From assembly GCF_002161445.1 (NCBI RefSeq), contig NZ_NFHT01000006.1, positions 104,749 through 168,748 of the forward strand: a DNA stretch of 64,000 nt. The letters are read 5' to 3'. The position numbers and the translations under genes were made by a program. The notes beneath the pieces are model-generated. The model worked only from the letters and a program-made list of their open reading frames with translations, had not been told where the DNA came from and made no database searches. How positions within the stretch are numbered: the stretch's first letter is position 1; each line of letters begins with the position of its first letter. Shown here in pieces: positions 25,741 through 33,101 of this stretch. The DNA is from Alistipes sp. An66 (GTDB taxonomy: Bacteria > Bacteroidota > Bacteroidia > Bacteroidales > Rikenellaceae).

Positions 25741-25867
25741 CGGCTGTTTCGGCCCCTCCCTTCGGCCCGCCGGTTCTCCGATTCCGGGACGGCTGTTTCG
25801 GCCCCTTCCTTCGGCCCCGCCGGTTCTCCGATTCCGGGACGGCTGTTTCGGCCCCTCCCTCGGTCTC
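25741..25867. repeat. About 50-bp tandem repeat, 2.5 copies
   Basis: Units begin at 25741, 25790 and 25840, each with CGGCTGTTTCGGCCCC; the first two continue through GGTTCTCCGATTCCGGGA. Copies one and two differ at a few positions (49 and 50 bases). The third copy is cut after about 28 bases next to the yajC stop codon. It lies in the 3' untranslated region of yajC. Confidence 0.8.
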
Positions 25868-26188
25868 TTACTGACGCTGTGCGTTGGAGTTGTCGGCCAC
25901 GACCATGTTCTTGTCGATGCGCAGCGTGACGTTGCTGTCGACCTCGATGAGCAGGGTGTTCTCCTTGATCTCCTTGACGGTGCCGTAGATTCCGCCGGCG
26001 GTGATGATCTTGTCACCCTTTTTGAGTCCGTCGCGGAAAGCCTGCATCTGCTTGCGGCGCTTGGCTTCGGGACGCCACATGAAGAGCCAGAGCACCAGCA
26101 CCATCAGCGCGATCATAATGATGAAACTGTACTGCTCCATGAATCCCGGCTGCGGTTTCATGGGAACGGTTTCGAGGAATTGAATCAT
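25868..26188 (-). CDS. yajC: Preprotein translocase subunit YajC
   Basis: YajC accompanies SecDF at the Sec translocon. The 106-residue protein has one transmembrane helix (YSFIIMIALMVLVLWLFMW) followed directly by RPEAKRRKQMQAFRDGLKKG and the conserved GDKIITAGGIYGTVKEI. A minus-strand promoter (TTG 26273-26271, 19 nt, TATCTTTG 26251-26244) precedes it by about 55 bases. Its 3' side carries an unusual 50-bp tandem repeat. Confidence 0.95.
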   Translation of the reverse strand: MIQFLETVPMKPQPGFMEQYSFIIMIALMVLVLWLFMWRPEAKRRKQMQAFRDGLKKGDKIITAGGIYGTVKEIKENTLLIEVDSNVTLRIDKNMVVADNSNAQRQ

Positions 26189-26243
26189 AATGTTTGTTCT
26201 GTTTTTAAGTGAAAATTCCGGGTGTTTGGAAAAGTTAACGCGA

Positions 26244-26273
26244 CAAAGATAGAAAATATTGTCGAAAAAACAA
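26244..26273 (-). promoter_or_regulatory. Promoter of yajC
   Basis: Minus strand: TTG at 26273-26271, 19-nt spacer, TATCTTTG at 26251-26244. The -33 side abuts the 3' end of the upstream DUF1573 gene. Confidence 0.6.
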
Positions 26274-26277
26274 GAGA

Positions 26278-26715
26278 TCAGTCAATATCGGCTTCGACGA
26301 GCAGGCGGAATGTCCTGGGCGCCCCGGCGATGAGGAGTTCGACGCTTTTGAGTTGCCATCCGTGCTCGCCGCGGGAGTCGAACGTGATCTCTACGGGGAG
26401 GGTTCCGCCGGGCGGAACGGGCTGTTTGTCAAATTCGAGCGACGTGCATCCGCAGCTGGTCCGGTAGGAGGTGACGACGACGGGCTTTTCGGTCCGGTTC
26501 TCGATGCGGAGTCGGGACAGGGCGATTTCGCCGGATCCGAGATGCCCGAAGCGGATGGTATCCGACCCTCCGTTCCGAAGAACGGAGTCCGTGAGTGCGA
26601 TGATGCGGCCCGCCGGGGGCAGCTGTCGGGCTGCGGTCCGGGGCTTGCAGGCGGCGAGTCCCGCGACGACGGCCGTGAGGAGCATTCCGCGGAGGAGGTA
26701 TCGGGAGGGGAACAT
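26278..26715 (-). CDS. DUF1573 lipoprotein
   Basis: A 145-residue lipoprotein (LTAVVAGLAAC lipobox) consisting of a single DUF1573 sandwich. The family core is VVVTSYRTSCGCTSLEFDKQP followed by VPPGGTLPVEITFDSRGEHG. It is a short relative of the two-domain protein at 7648-8481. Function unknown. It starts 15 bases after the nusB stop, so nusB and this gene may share a message. Confidence 0.82.
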   Translation of the reverse strand: MFPSRYLLRGMLLTAVVAGLAACKPRTAARQLPPAGRIIALTDSVLRNGGSDTIRFGHLGSGEIALSRLRIENRTEKPVVVTSYRTSCGCTSLEFDKQPVPPGGTLPVEITFDSRGEHGWQLKSVELLIAGAPRTFRLLVEADID

Positions 26716-26730
26716 AGAGCCTGTCAGGAA

Positions 26731-27666
26731 TCAGATAAGTCCCCGCCCGGCCTTTTTGATGCGTCCCTCTTCGGTAAGGGAGGCGACGATCTTGTCGAGG
26801 ACTCCGTTGATGAAGGTGCTGCTTCCGGGCGTGGAGTAGTACTTCGAGATTTCGATCCACTCGTCGAGGGTCACCTTGACGGGGATCGAGGGGAAGGAGG
26901 TGAGCTCGGCCATGGCGGTTCCGATGATGAGGTTGTCCATGAAGACGATGCGCTCGACATCCCAGTTAGCGGTGAATTTCTCGATGTAGTCCTGATAGGA
27001 GTTGTAGTTGATGAGGGCCTTTTCGAAGAGCGTCTTGACGAATTCGGGATCCTCCTCGCTCTTGAACTTCGCGGGGACGCGGATTTCGGTGTGGGAGGCC
27101 CGGAGTCCGGAGAGGGTGCGGAGGATCATGACGACGATGTAGGGGAGGTCGTCGGTCCAGAGCATGGAGATCTCCTCGAGGACGTCGTCGAGGCTTTCGG
27201 AGTTTTGGAGTTCCTTGAAGAATTCTTCGAGCAGGCGTTTGTCGTCGTCGAAGGATCGTTCCTCGCGGAGCATGTACTCCTTGTAGTACTCGCTTTCGGT
27301 GAGTTGGGTATAGAGTGTGCGGATGATTTCGGGGTATTTGGTCCAACCGAGTTTCCGGGCTGCGATTCGGTCGTTTACGGCGTCGGAGTTTGCGATGGTC
27401 CGGATGACGGCGTTGTCGACGAATTTGGTGTTTGGGTTGAGGTCTTCGAATGTGGGCAGTTTCTTTTGTTTTGCGATTTCCTGCCGCTGTTCGGCGTAAC
27501 GGGCGATTTCGACGGGGAGGACAAGGATCTGGAAATAGAGATCGTAGGCCTTGTCGACGGAGGCCATGAGGTTTTTTTCCGACGCCATCATGTTGTCGGC
27601 TCCGGACTTGATGTGTGCGAAGAGAGCCTTGATGACCTTGATGCGGAGTAATCTTCTGCTCAACAT
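26731..27666 (-). CDS. nusB: Transcription antitermination factor NusB
   Basis: NusB joins NusE on boxA RNA in rRNA antitermination. The 311-residue protein is about twice as long as E. coli NusB, which is usual in Bacteroidota: an N-terminal extension (MLSRRLLRIKVIKALFAHIK) precedes the all-helical NusB fold at the C-terminus (VERIVFMDNLIIGTAMAEL, then FINGVLDKI). Start at 27666 agrees with the MLSRRLLRIKV family start. A minus-strand -7 box TACCTTTG is at 27698-27691. Confidence 0.9.
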   Translation of the reverse strand: MLSRRLLRIKVIKALFAHIKSGADNMMASEKNLMASVDKAYDLYFQILVLPVEIARYAEQRQEIAKQKKLPTFEDLNPNTKFVDNAVIRTIANSDAVNDRIAARKLGWTKYPEIIRTLYTQLTESEYYKEYMLREERSFDDDKRLLEEFFKELQNSESLDDVLEEISMLWTDDLPYIVVMILRTLSGLRASHTEIRVPAKFKSEEDPEFVKTLFEKALINYNSYQDYIEKFTANWDVERIVFMDNLIIGTAMAELTSFPSIPVKVTLDEWIEISKYYSTPGSSTFINGVLDKIVASLTEEGRIKKAGRGLI

Positions 27667-27740
27667 AGATAGAACGATTTTTTTCGGGCGCAAAGGTAGT
27701 GAAAAGGGATTTAAAAATGAAAAATTTCGCATTAAATTCC

Positions 27741-27748
27741 TAATTTTG
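27741..27748 (+). promoter_or_regulatory. -7 box of the BaiN operon, 7 bases from the start codon
   Basis: TAATTTTG ends seven bases before the ATG at 27756, so the transcript would have almost no 5' leader. No TTTG -33 is evident. Confidence 0.45.
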
Positions 27749-27755
27749 CAGCCGT

Positions 27756-29036
27756 ATGGAAGAACAGACGGAAAAACAGGGATACGACGTGATCGTCGTG
27801 GGAGCCGGGGCTGCGGGCCTGATGGCCGCGGGCACGGCGGCACGGAACGGGAAGCGGGTCCTGCTGCTGGAAAAGATGGAGAAGTCGGGGCGCAAGGTGC
27901 GCATCACGGGCAAGGGCCGCTGTAACGTGACGAATGCGCGTCCGGCGGAGGAGTTCGCCTCGCAGGTCCGCACGAACGGGGCGTTTTTTGCGTCGGCGTT
28001 TGCGGGCTTCGACAACCGGGCGACGATCCGCTTTTTCGAGCGACAGGGCGTGAAGCTGGAGGTGGAGCGCGGCGACCGGGTCTTCCCGAAGAGCGGCAAG
28101 GCGTGGGACATCGCCAATGCGCTGCTGGACTACTGCGTCGACAACGGCGTTGAGATCCGCTACGATACGCGGGTTACGGGCATCCTGACCCTCGGGGGCC
28201 GGGTTTTCGGCGTGAAATACCTTAATAAACGGGGCTTCGAACGCAAGGAGGAGTGCCCGGCTGTGATCCTTGCCACAGGCGGGGTCTCCTACCCGGCGAC
28301 GGGTTCGACGGGCGACGGGTATGCGTTTGCCGCGGACCTGGGCCACACGATCGAGCCGCTGCGGCCGTCGCTGACGCCGCTCGTGACGTCGCACCCGATG
28401 GTGCGCAGCCTGCACAAGCTGCTGCTGCGGAACATCCGCGCGACACTTTATATTGACAATGTTCCGGCGCGCGAGGAGTTCGGCGAACTGGGCTTTTCGG
28501 ATCGGGGGATCGAGGGTGCCGTTGCGCTGCGCATGAGCCGCGATGCGGTGGATGCGCTGATCGACGAGCGCCGCGTGAAACTGGTCGTGGACCTGAAACC
28601 GGCATTGAGCGAAGAGATCCTGCGCGAACGCATTGCGCGGGAGCGTGCCGAGTTGGCTCCGACGGAGTTTTTCGGCGAGCTGCTCCGCAAACTGGTTCCG
28701 CAGCCGCTGGTCCGTCCGCTGGCGCGGGAGCTGGACATCCCTGCGGAGGAGTACGTGGGCAAGCTCACCGACGAGCGGGTTGCGCGTCTGATCCGGACGC
28801 TCAAAGGGCTGACCTTCCCCATTACGGACTATGCACCGTTCGAATACGCCGTGACTACGGCCGGCGGGGTGCGCTGCGAGGAGGTGAATCCCGCGACGAT
28901 GGAGTCGTTGAAGGTCCCGGGCCTCTACTTTGCGGGCGAGGTGCTGGACCTGGACGCCAATACGGGCGGCTATAACCTCCAAATCGCCTTTTCGACGGGT
29001 CGTCTGGCGGGCCAACTGAAAAAACAAAAGGGATGA
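27756..29036 (+). CDS. BaiN/HI0933-type FAD-dependent oxidoreductase
   Basis: A 426-residue flavoprotein of the HI0933 family, which includes BaiN. The N-terminal Rossmann motif is VIVVGAGAAGLMAAG (13-27), followed by the family motif KMEKSGRKVRITGKGRCN (about 46-63). The C-terminal FAD-binding part reads YFAGEVLDLDANTGGYNLQ. BaiN of Clostridium reduces a steroid enone, but most members have no known substrate. It is the first gene of a tight operon: the next gene overlaps its stop by ATGA. The message may be leaderless. Confidence 0.9.
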   Translation: MEEQTEKQGYDVIVVGAGAAGLMAAGTAARNGKRVLLLEKMEKSGRKVRITGKGRCNVTNARPAEEFASQVRTNGAFFASAFAGFDNRATIRFFERQGVKLEVERGDRVFPKSGKAWDIANALLDYCVDNGVEIRYDTRVTGILTLGGRVFGVKYLNKRGFERKEECPAVILATGGVSYPATGSTGDGYAFAADLGHTIEPLRPSLTPLVTSHPMVRSLHKLLLRNIRATLYIDNVPAREEFGELGFSDRGIEGAVALRMSRDAVDALIDERRVKLVVDLKPALSEEILRERIARERAELAPTEFFGELLRKLVPQPLVRPLARELDIPAEEYVGKLTDERVARLIRTLKGLTFPITDYAPFEYAVTTAGGVRCEEVNPATMESLKVPGLYFAGEVLDLDANTGGYNLQIAFSTGRLAGQLKKQKG

Positions 29037-29545
29037 AACTGGCCGGCCATCGCCTGACCCTGCATCTTCCGCGACGGGTTTCGGAACTTCGCAACCGCCT
29101 TTCGCGGGCGCGCTATTTCCGGGGACACGGCGTCCACTCGCCGTTTGTCTACGCCATCGTGCGGGAGGTCTTCATGCGCCGGGAGCTGCTTCCGGGCGAC
29201 CGGTCGCTGTATGAAGCGTTGCTCGGCACGGGGCTTTCGCGTCGTCGGGCGGTCCAGTTGCAGAATCTGATGATCCATTGCGGCTATGCGACCTTCGGCA
29301 TGAATCGTGCGGATGCGGATCTGTGCATCGCCACGCGCGACCTTCCGCGTGCGGAGACGCTGGCGCTGGTCCGAGCGGCGTCCGAGGGGCGTCATACGGT
29401 TGCCGTGCTGTCGCCCTATGAGGGTCGGGATCGTCAGGCGCTGTGCGCGCAGATCGTTGCGGGGCACCGTTCGACGACGGTGGACAACCGGGCCTACCTG
29501 CTGATATTCAACAATCACTTGCCGAAACAACATTTCCGGATATGA
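29033..29545 (+). CDS. Hypothetical protein with HSPFVY motif
   Basis: A 170-residue protein, possibly a reduced relative of Bacteroidota methyltransferase-like proteins that carry a (G/R)HGxHSPFVY segment near the N-terminus (here YFRGHGVHSPFVYAIVREVF, residues about 28-47). The glycine-rich SAM-binding motif expected after this segment is not seen, so it may have lost catalysis or be a different family. Many arginines, no signal peptide. Its start overlaps the oxidoreductase stop (ATGA) and its stop overlaps the adenosyltransferase start (ATGA), so it is probably translated by coupling. Confidence 0.65.
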   Translation: MKLAGHRLTLHLPRRVSELRNRLSRARYFRGHGVHSPFVYAIVREVFMRRELLPGDRSLYEALLGTGLSRRRAVQLQNLMIHCGYATFGMNRADADLCIATRDLPRAETLALVRAASEGRHTVAVLSPYEGRDRQALCAQIVAGHRSTTVDNRAYLLIFNNHLPKQHFRI

Positions 29546-30093
29546 AGGTTTACACGAAGACGGGCGATCGGGGCCAAACCTCCCTGATCGGGGGGACGCG
29601 GGTCCCGAAGACGGACGAACGGGTCGAAGCCTACGGTACGGTGGACGAGTTGAGTGCCTTCACGGCATTGCTGACGGACCACCTGCGGGATGATGCACGG
29701 CTTGCGGGGACGGTAGACGACCTGCACCGGATCCTTTCGCGGATGATGACGGTCGAGGCTTTGCTGGCGGCCGACGAACAGGGCCGCGGGAAGCTGCCGC
29801 CGCTTCCGGAGGATTCGGTTGCCTGGTTGGAGGGGCGGATCGACGCGATGCAGGCGACGCTTCCGGCGATCGACAAGTTCACGATTCCGGGGGGACACCC
29901 GGCGGTGTCGTTGAGCCATGTCTGCCGGACGGTCTGCCGGCGTGCGGAGCGTGCTGCGCTGCGTGCGGATGCGGCGTACGGGACGGATGGTGCGGTTCTG
30001 ATGTGGCTGAACCGCCTTTCGGATTACTTCTACGTGCTGGGCCGATACCTGACGCTTCATTTCGGGGTTGAGGAGACGTTGTGGATTCCCTGA
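29542..30093 (+). CDS. PduO-type cob(I)alamin adenosyltransferase
   Basis: Converts cob(I)alamin plus ATP to adenosylcobalamin. The 183-residue protein has the PduO-type N-terminal ATP loop YTKTGDRGQTSLIGGTRVPK (3-22), VEAYGTVDELSAF and the C-terminal signature SHVCRTVCRRAERA followed by LNRLSDYFYVLGRYL. Bacteroidota use adenosylcobalamin for methylmalonyl-CoA mutase in propionate formation. Start at 29542 overlaps the preceding stop. A 9-bp tandem repeat follows the stop codon. Confidence 0.94.
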   Translation: MKVYTKTGDRGQTSLIGGTRVPKTDERVEAYGTVDELSAFTALLTDHLRDDARLAGTVDDLHRILSRMMTVEALLAADEQGRGKLPPLPEDSVAWLEGRIDAMQATLPAIDKFTIPGGHPAVSLSHVCRTVCRRAERAALRADAAYGTDGAVLMWLNRLSDYFYVLGRYLTLHFGVEETLWIP

Positions 30094-30110
30094 TCGGCGG
30101 GCCGTGGCGG

Positions 30111-30146
30111 TTCTGGCGGTTCTGGCGGTTCTGGCGGTTCTGGCGG
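30111..30146 (+). repeat. 9-bp tandem repeat TTCTGGCGG x4
   Basis: Four perfect units at 30111, 30120, 30129 and 30138, preceded by a partial unit, 17 bases after the adenosyltransferase stop codon. Confidence 0.85.
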
Positions 30147-30281
30147 CGGATTGGCGTTCGGAGTCGTCAGGGCGGTTCCGGCGGTGGATTTTGATATTTC
30201 CGGCATGTATCCGTTTTTTCGATGTCCCGGCGGCTTACGGCCGGATCCGGCTGGGATCCGGATCTCCGAAGTTTTGGAACC

Positions 30282-30290
30282 GGGGGGGGG
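30282..30290. repeat. G9 homopolymer upstream of tRNA-Asp
   Basis: Nine G in the intergenic region, about 40 bases upstream of the -33 element of the tRNA-Asp promoter. Confidence 0.55.
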
Positions 30291-30330
30291 TAGGAAAAAG
30301 GGAGAATTGCAAAAAAGTGCGGAAAAAAAG

Positions 30331-30360
30331 TTGCTAATTTGAAAAATAGCCTTATCTTTG
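30331..30360 (+). promoter_or_regulatory. Promoter of tRNA-Asp
   Basis: TTG at 30331-30333, a 19-nt spacer and TATCTTTG at 30353-30360, 19 bases before the tRNA. Confidence 0.65.
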
Positions 30361-30379
30361 CACTCGCAATACGAAAAAC

Positions 30380-30456
30380 GGTGCGTTAGTTCAGCTGGTT
30401 AGAATACGTGCCTGTCACGCACGGGGTCAGGGGTTCGAGTCCCCTACGCACCGCCA
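30380..30456 (+). tRNA. tRNA-Asp (anticodon GTC), CCA encoded
   Basis: A 77-nt tRNA including CCA. Acceptor arms GGTGCGT and ACGCACC pair fully with discriminator G; anticodon loop CTGTCAC gives GTC. The T loop reads GGTTCGAGTCC. Confidence 0.97.
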
Positions 30457-30509
30457 GGGACCGATAAGAGAAGCCGGGCAAAACCGGAAGAGAAGGTCCG
30501 AATGAAGCA

Positions 30510-30550
30510 AAAGCCTTGTAAACGATGAGTTTACGAGGCTTTTTGTTTTT
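30510..30550. terminator. Terminator after tRNA-Asp
   Basis: 14-bp stem with one G-T pair (AAAGCCTTGTAAAC against GTTTACGAGGCTTT), a 5-base loop and a T-rich tail. It can also serve the convergent membrane-protein gene ending at 30614. Confidence 0.8.
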
Positions 30551-30613
30551 GGATTGTCTGCACGGGAAAGCAAAAGCAACCTTTTTTCAAGCCGGTTCGA
30601 TACGAATAGTCGG

Positions 30614-31213
30614 TCATGTCCTGTCTTTCAGACGGTTAATTATGTCATTGCAGGTGTTGAGAACTTTCTTGTCGATAAAATACTGGATACAGATACCTGC
30701 AAGGAGAGCAACGCACATAAAGGTTATGGCAGCGACGCCTCGCTCCGGGATGCGGAATGAGTTGTGGATTTCAGGAAATAAGAAGCACATGAGGCCTACC
30801 GCCAAAATCCATGAGACCGTATTGACGATCATGTAGTTCCGTTTGAAATTCCTTAATCTGGTTACCGTCGCGAGGACGTTGTCTGTGCCGTATTCTATTT
30901 TCCCGAGTTTGTGGTATATGAGTACATAGCCGATCAGCATGAGTACATAGAATGCTGCAATCATACCGGCGAGGCACATGTCAAGTCCCCGGAGATAGGA
31001 AGCCGCCAATGTGATGAGAATCGCTGCGCTTGCACTGTACAGGGTTGTTCTTCTGTTTGCATCCAGCACCCTGACCTTGCTCCGGAAAACCATTTCCATA
31101 AGTTGGCTGTTGATTATCACCTGCTTGTCCATATCTGCTTTGAGATACGCGTAATCCGACATCATCTGCCGGAGTTCATCCTGCATGGATAAATTGTCAT
31201 TCTGCATAGCCAT
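30614..31213 (-). CDS. Four-helix membrane protein downstream of an ECF sigma factor
   Basis: A 199-residue protein of unknown family. Residues 1-50 are hydrophilic and cytoplasmic by prediction (MQDELRQMMSDYAYLKADMDKQ). Four hydrophobic helices follow: TTLYSASAAILITLAASYL, MCLAGMIAAFYVLMLIGYVL, YMIVNTVSWILAVGLMCFLF and AAITFMCVALLAGICIQYFI. It begins 12 bases after the sigma factor stop, the position usually held by an anti-sigma factor, so that role is a reasonable guess, though no zinc-binding or FecR-type motif is present. Composition is lower in GC than the flanking genes. Confidence 0.7.
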   Translation of the reverse strand: MAMQNDNLSMQDELRQMMSDYAYLKADMDKQVIINSQLMEMVFRSKVRVLDANRRTTLYSASAAILITLAASYLRGLDMCLAGMIAAFYVLMLIGYVLIYHKLGKIEYGTDNVLATVTRLRNFKRNYMIVNTVSWILAVGLMCFLFPEIHNSFRIPERGVAAITFMCVALLAGICIQYFIDKKVLNTCNDIINRLKDRT

Positions 31214-31225
31214 TGATTTAGATGT

Positions 31226-31699
31226 TCATTTTTTCAGTTCCTCTTTGATTCTGTAAAGCTGGAAGGAGACATTTTTTACGGAAATGCCTATGACAGCTCC
31301 GATTTCTTCATAAGACAACCCTTCGAGCCACAAGAGAATCAGTGCGCGGTCGACAAGTCCGAGGCGGTTTATCCTGTCATAGAGGCGTCTGACCTGCAAT
31401 GTCCTGTCGCTAATTTCTCCAAAGAAATCGACATCGATGTTTAACGGGATATGTGTAGTTTTTCTTTTCTTTTTTTTCTGTGCGTTTATGCAGGTGTTGA
31501 GACTGACGCGGTAGATCCAGGTTCTGACATCCGACTCTCCGCGGAAAGAGTCATATCCTTTCCAGAGCCTGACCAGCACATCCTGAAAAAGGTCTTCCGC
31601 CTCCTCTCTGCTTCCGGAAAACATATAGCAGACGGTATAGACAAGGGTCTTGTGCATTTCTGCCAATCGGGTGAATTCCTGTTCCTTCTGTTCCATCAT
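31226..31699 (-). CDS. ECF-type RNA polymerase sigma factor
   Basis: A 157-residue sigma-70 family factor of the extracytoplasmic-function group. Region 2 covers residues about 10-75 (YMFSGSREEAEDLFQDVLVRLW, with WIYRVSLNTCINAQKKKKRK at its end), and region 4 covers about 100-157 (LILLWLEGLSYEEIGAVIGI, VKNVSFQLYRIKEELKK). It probably activates a small regulon including itself and the membrane protein 12 bases downstream. ATG at 31699 or 31696 can be used. Lower GC than its surroundings suggests a mobile or recently acquired module. Confidence 0.92.
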   Translation of the reverse strand: MMEQKEQEFTRLAEMHKTLVYTVCYMFSGSREEAEDLFQDVLVRLWKGYDSFRGESDVRTWIYRVSLNTCINAQKKKKRKTTHIPLNIDVDFFGEISDRTLQVRRLYDRINRLGLVDRALILLWLEGLSYEEIGAVIGISVKNVSFQLYRIKEELKK

Positions 31700-31790
31700 G
31701 TTTCAGATTTTTATCCTATTAGACAACAGAGTCTCCGAAAAACTATAAATTATCTGTCTGTTCGCATTGAGGCGGTCAAATACTGTATAA

Positions 31791-31831
31791 ATTAAATCCC
31801 TGTCAATCTCATTGATTGACAGGGATTTAAT
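31791..31831 (-). terminator. Terminator of the DUF2795 gene
   Basis: 18-bp perfect stem (ATTAAATCCCTGTCAATC and its complement) with a 5-base loop, 26 bases after the DUF2795 stop. It separates that gene from the sigma factor gene downstream on the same strand. Confidence 0.82.
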
Positions 31832-31856
31832 AATCGTTTCCGTGCTTAAAACCGCA

Positions 31857-32078
31857 CTAATATTCTTCCTCGTTGAAGAAGAAGTCGTCTTTGGAGGGGT
31901 AGTCGGGCCAAATATCCTCGATGGATTCGTATATTTCGCCTTCGTCTTCGATCTCCTGCAAGTTTTCGAGCACTTCGAGCGGAGCTCCCGAACGAACCGC
32001 ATAGTCGATCAACTCGTCTTTCGTTGCGGGCCAGGGTGCATCTTCGAGCTTCGAGGCCAGTTCCAGCGTCCAATACAT
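31857..32078 (-). CDS. DUF2795 domain protein
   Basis: A 73-residue acidic protein of the DUF2795 family: WTLELASKLEDAPWPATKDELIDYAVRSGAP followed by LEVLENLQEIEDEGEIYESIEDIWPDYP. In Bacteroidota it is a short, highly conserved, cytoplasmic protein of unknown function. A minus-strand promoter (TTTG 32184-32181, 18 nt, TACTTTTG 32162-32155) lies 77 bases upstream. Confidence 0.9.
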   Translation of the reverse strand: MYWTLELASKLEDAPWPATKDELIDYAVRSGAPLEVLENLQEIEDEGEIYESIEDIWPDYPSKDDFFFNEEEY

Positions 32079-32154
32079 AGTTATAAAATTTTAAGTTTTT
32101 GACAATCAGCAGTTTGGTCGTCCAACAGGGCTTGCGGCCCTTATGACCGATTTG

Positions 32155-32184
32155 CAAAAGTATAAAAAAAACGAGAAAAACAAA
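32155..32184 (-). promoter_or_regulatory. Promoter of the DUF2795 gene
   Basis: Minus strand TTTG at 32184-32181, 18-nt spacer, TACTTTTG at 32162-32155. Confidence 0.5.
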
Positions 32185-32322
32185 TAAAAATTGCAGTTTC
32201 TTGAATTCGTGGCGGGAAAACGAACAGAAATTGTTCGAAACCCGAACTCTTCCGACAGCTTCCGCCCGATTTTTCCGTCGCGGAAACCGGCTGTCGGACG
32301 TTCGTTCCGCCCTCGGATACCG

Positions 32323-33087
32323 TTATTTCGTAGCGATGAAGAAGAGGTCGTAACATCCCTCGGCGACGGGACCTATGCGGTAGTCGTCCATGCGGATCGA
32401 GGTTGTCAGATCGTTGTTTTCATGGAGGAGCCGCCGCCTGTTGAGGCGGTTGAGCAGGTCGTAGGGGATCTGCAACATCCAGCGGGGGAGCCGGTGTTGA
32501 AGGTCGAGAGGGTCGAATCGCGTGATGCGCTCCACGCCGCGTCGGTTTTTCTCGTAATAGGCTGCGACGCGCTCGTTTCCGAAGACTCCGAGTGCTTCGA
32601 CCTGCGGGAATACGGAGTCGAGGAGTTCGCGGAGTTCGTCGGCGGTGTATTCGCGCACGTGCCAGGGATTCCGCGTGAGCGACATCGGGGCATTGGGCGT
32701 CGTGACGATGAAGCGGCCTCCGGGGCGCAGTACGCGGTGGATTTCGCGGACGAACAGCCGGTCGTTGCGGATGTGCTCGATGACCTGGAACGAGATCACG
32801 CAGTCGAACGTTTCGTCGGGGAATCCGAGGGGCGGGACGACGGCCTGCCGGAACTCGACGTCGGGACGGGCGAGCAGTTCGGGAGCGGGGCAGTGCTTGT
32901 CGATGGTGACGAACCGCCGGGCGTTGGGCGCCACGACCTCGATGCCGTACCCGGCCCCGGTTCCGATTTCGAGCACGTCGCCTGCGATGCGTTCTGCGGC
33001 GGCGTGATAGGCGAGCAGCGAGCGCTGGAAGACGAAGTTGTCGGAGACTTCGCGGGAGACGCGCTCCGCGGTATTGATTTTCGGCAT
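32323..33087 (-). CDS. Class I SAM-dependent methyltransferase
   Basis: A 254-residue methyltransferase of the UbiE/methyltransferase-11 type. SAM motif I is VLEIGTGAGYGIEVV (about 38-52), the acidic residue after strand 2 is in FVTIDKH, and motif IV reads FDCVISFQVIEHI (about 92-104), followed by the motif HRVLRPGGRFIVTTPN. Substrate not identifiable. Start at 33087 was chosen because it yields a compact domain (MPKINTAERVSREVSDNFVFQ). It begins 14 bases after the cvfB stop, so the two are probably cotranscribed. Confidence 0.88.
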   Translation of the reverse strand: MPKINTAERVSREVSDNFVFQRSLLAYHAAAERIAGDVLEIGTGAGYGIEVVAPNARRFVTIDKHCPAPELLARPDVEFRQAVVPPLGFPDETFDCVISFQVIEHIRNDRLFVREIHRVLRPGGRFIVTTPNAPMSLTRNPWHVREYTADELRELLDSVFPQVEALGVFGNERVAAYYEKNRRGVERITRFDPLDLQHRLPRWMLQIPYDLLNRLNRRRLLHENNDLTTSIRMDDYRIGPVAEGCYDLFFIATK

Positions 33088-33101
33088 GGTCGCTTGCGGT
33101 T

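Noticed and set aside
25741..25867. CRISPR array
   Set aside because: Only 2.5 copies of a 50-bp unit in direct contact, without spacers or cas genes.
30380..31831. Integrated island with tRNA-Asp as attachment site
   Set aside because: No integrase and no second copy of the tRNA 3' end is seen within the lower-GC stretch; only composition supports transfer.
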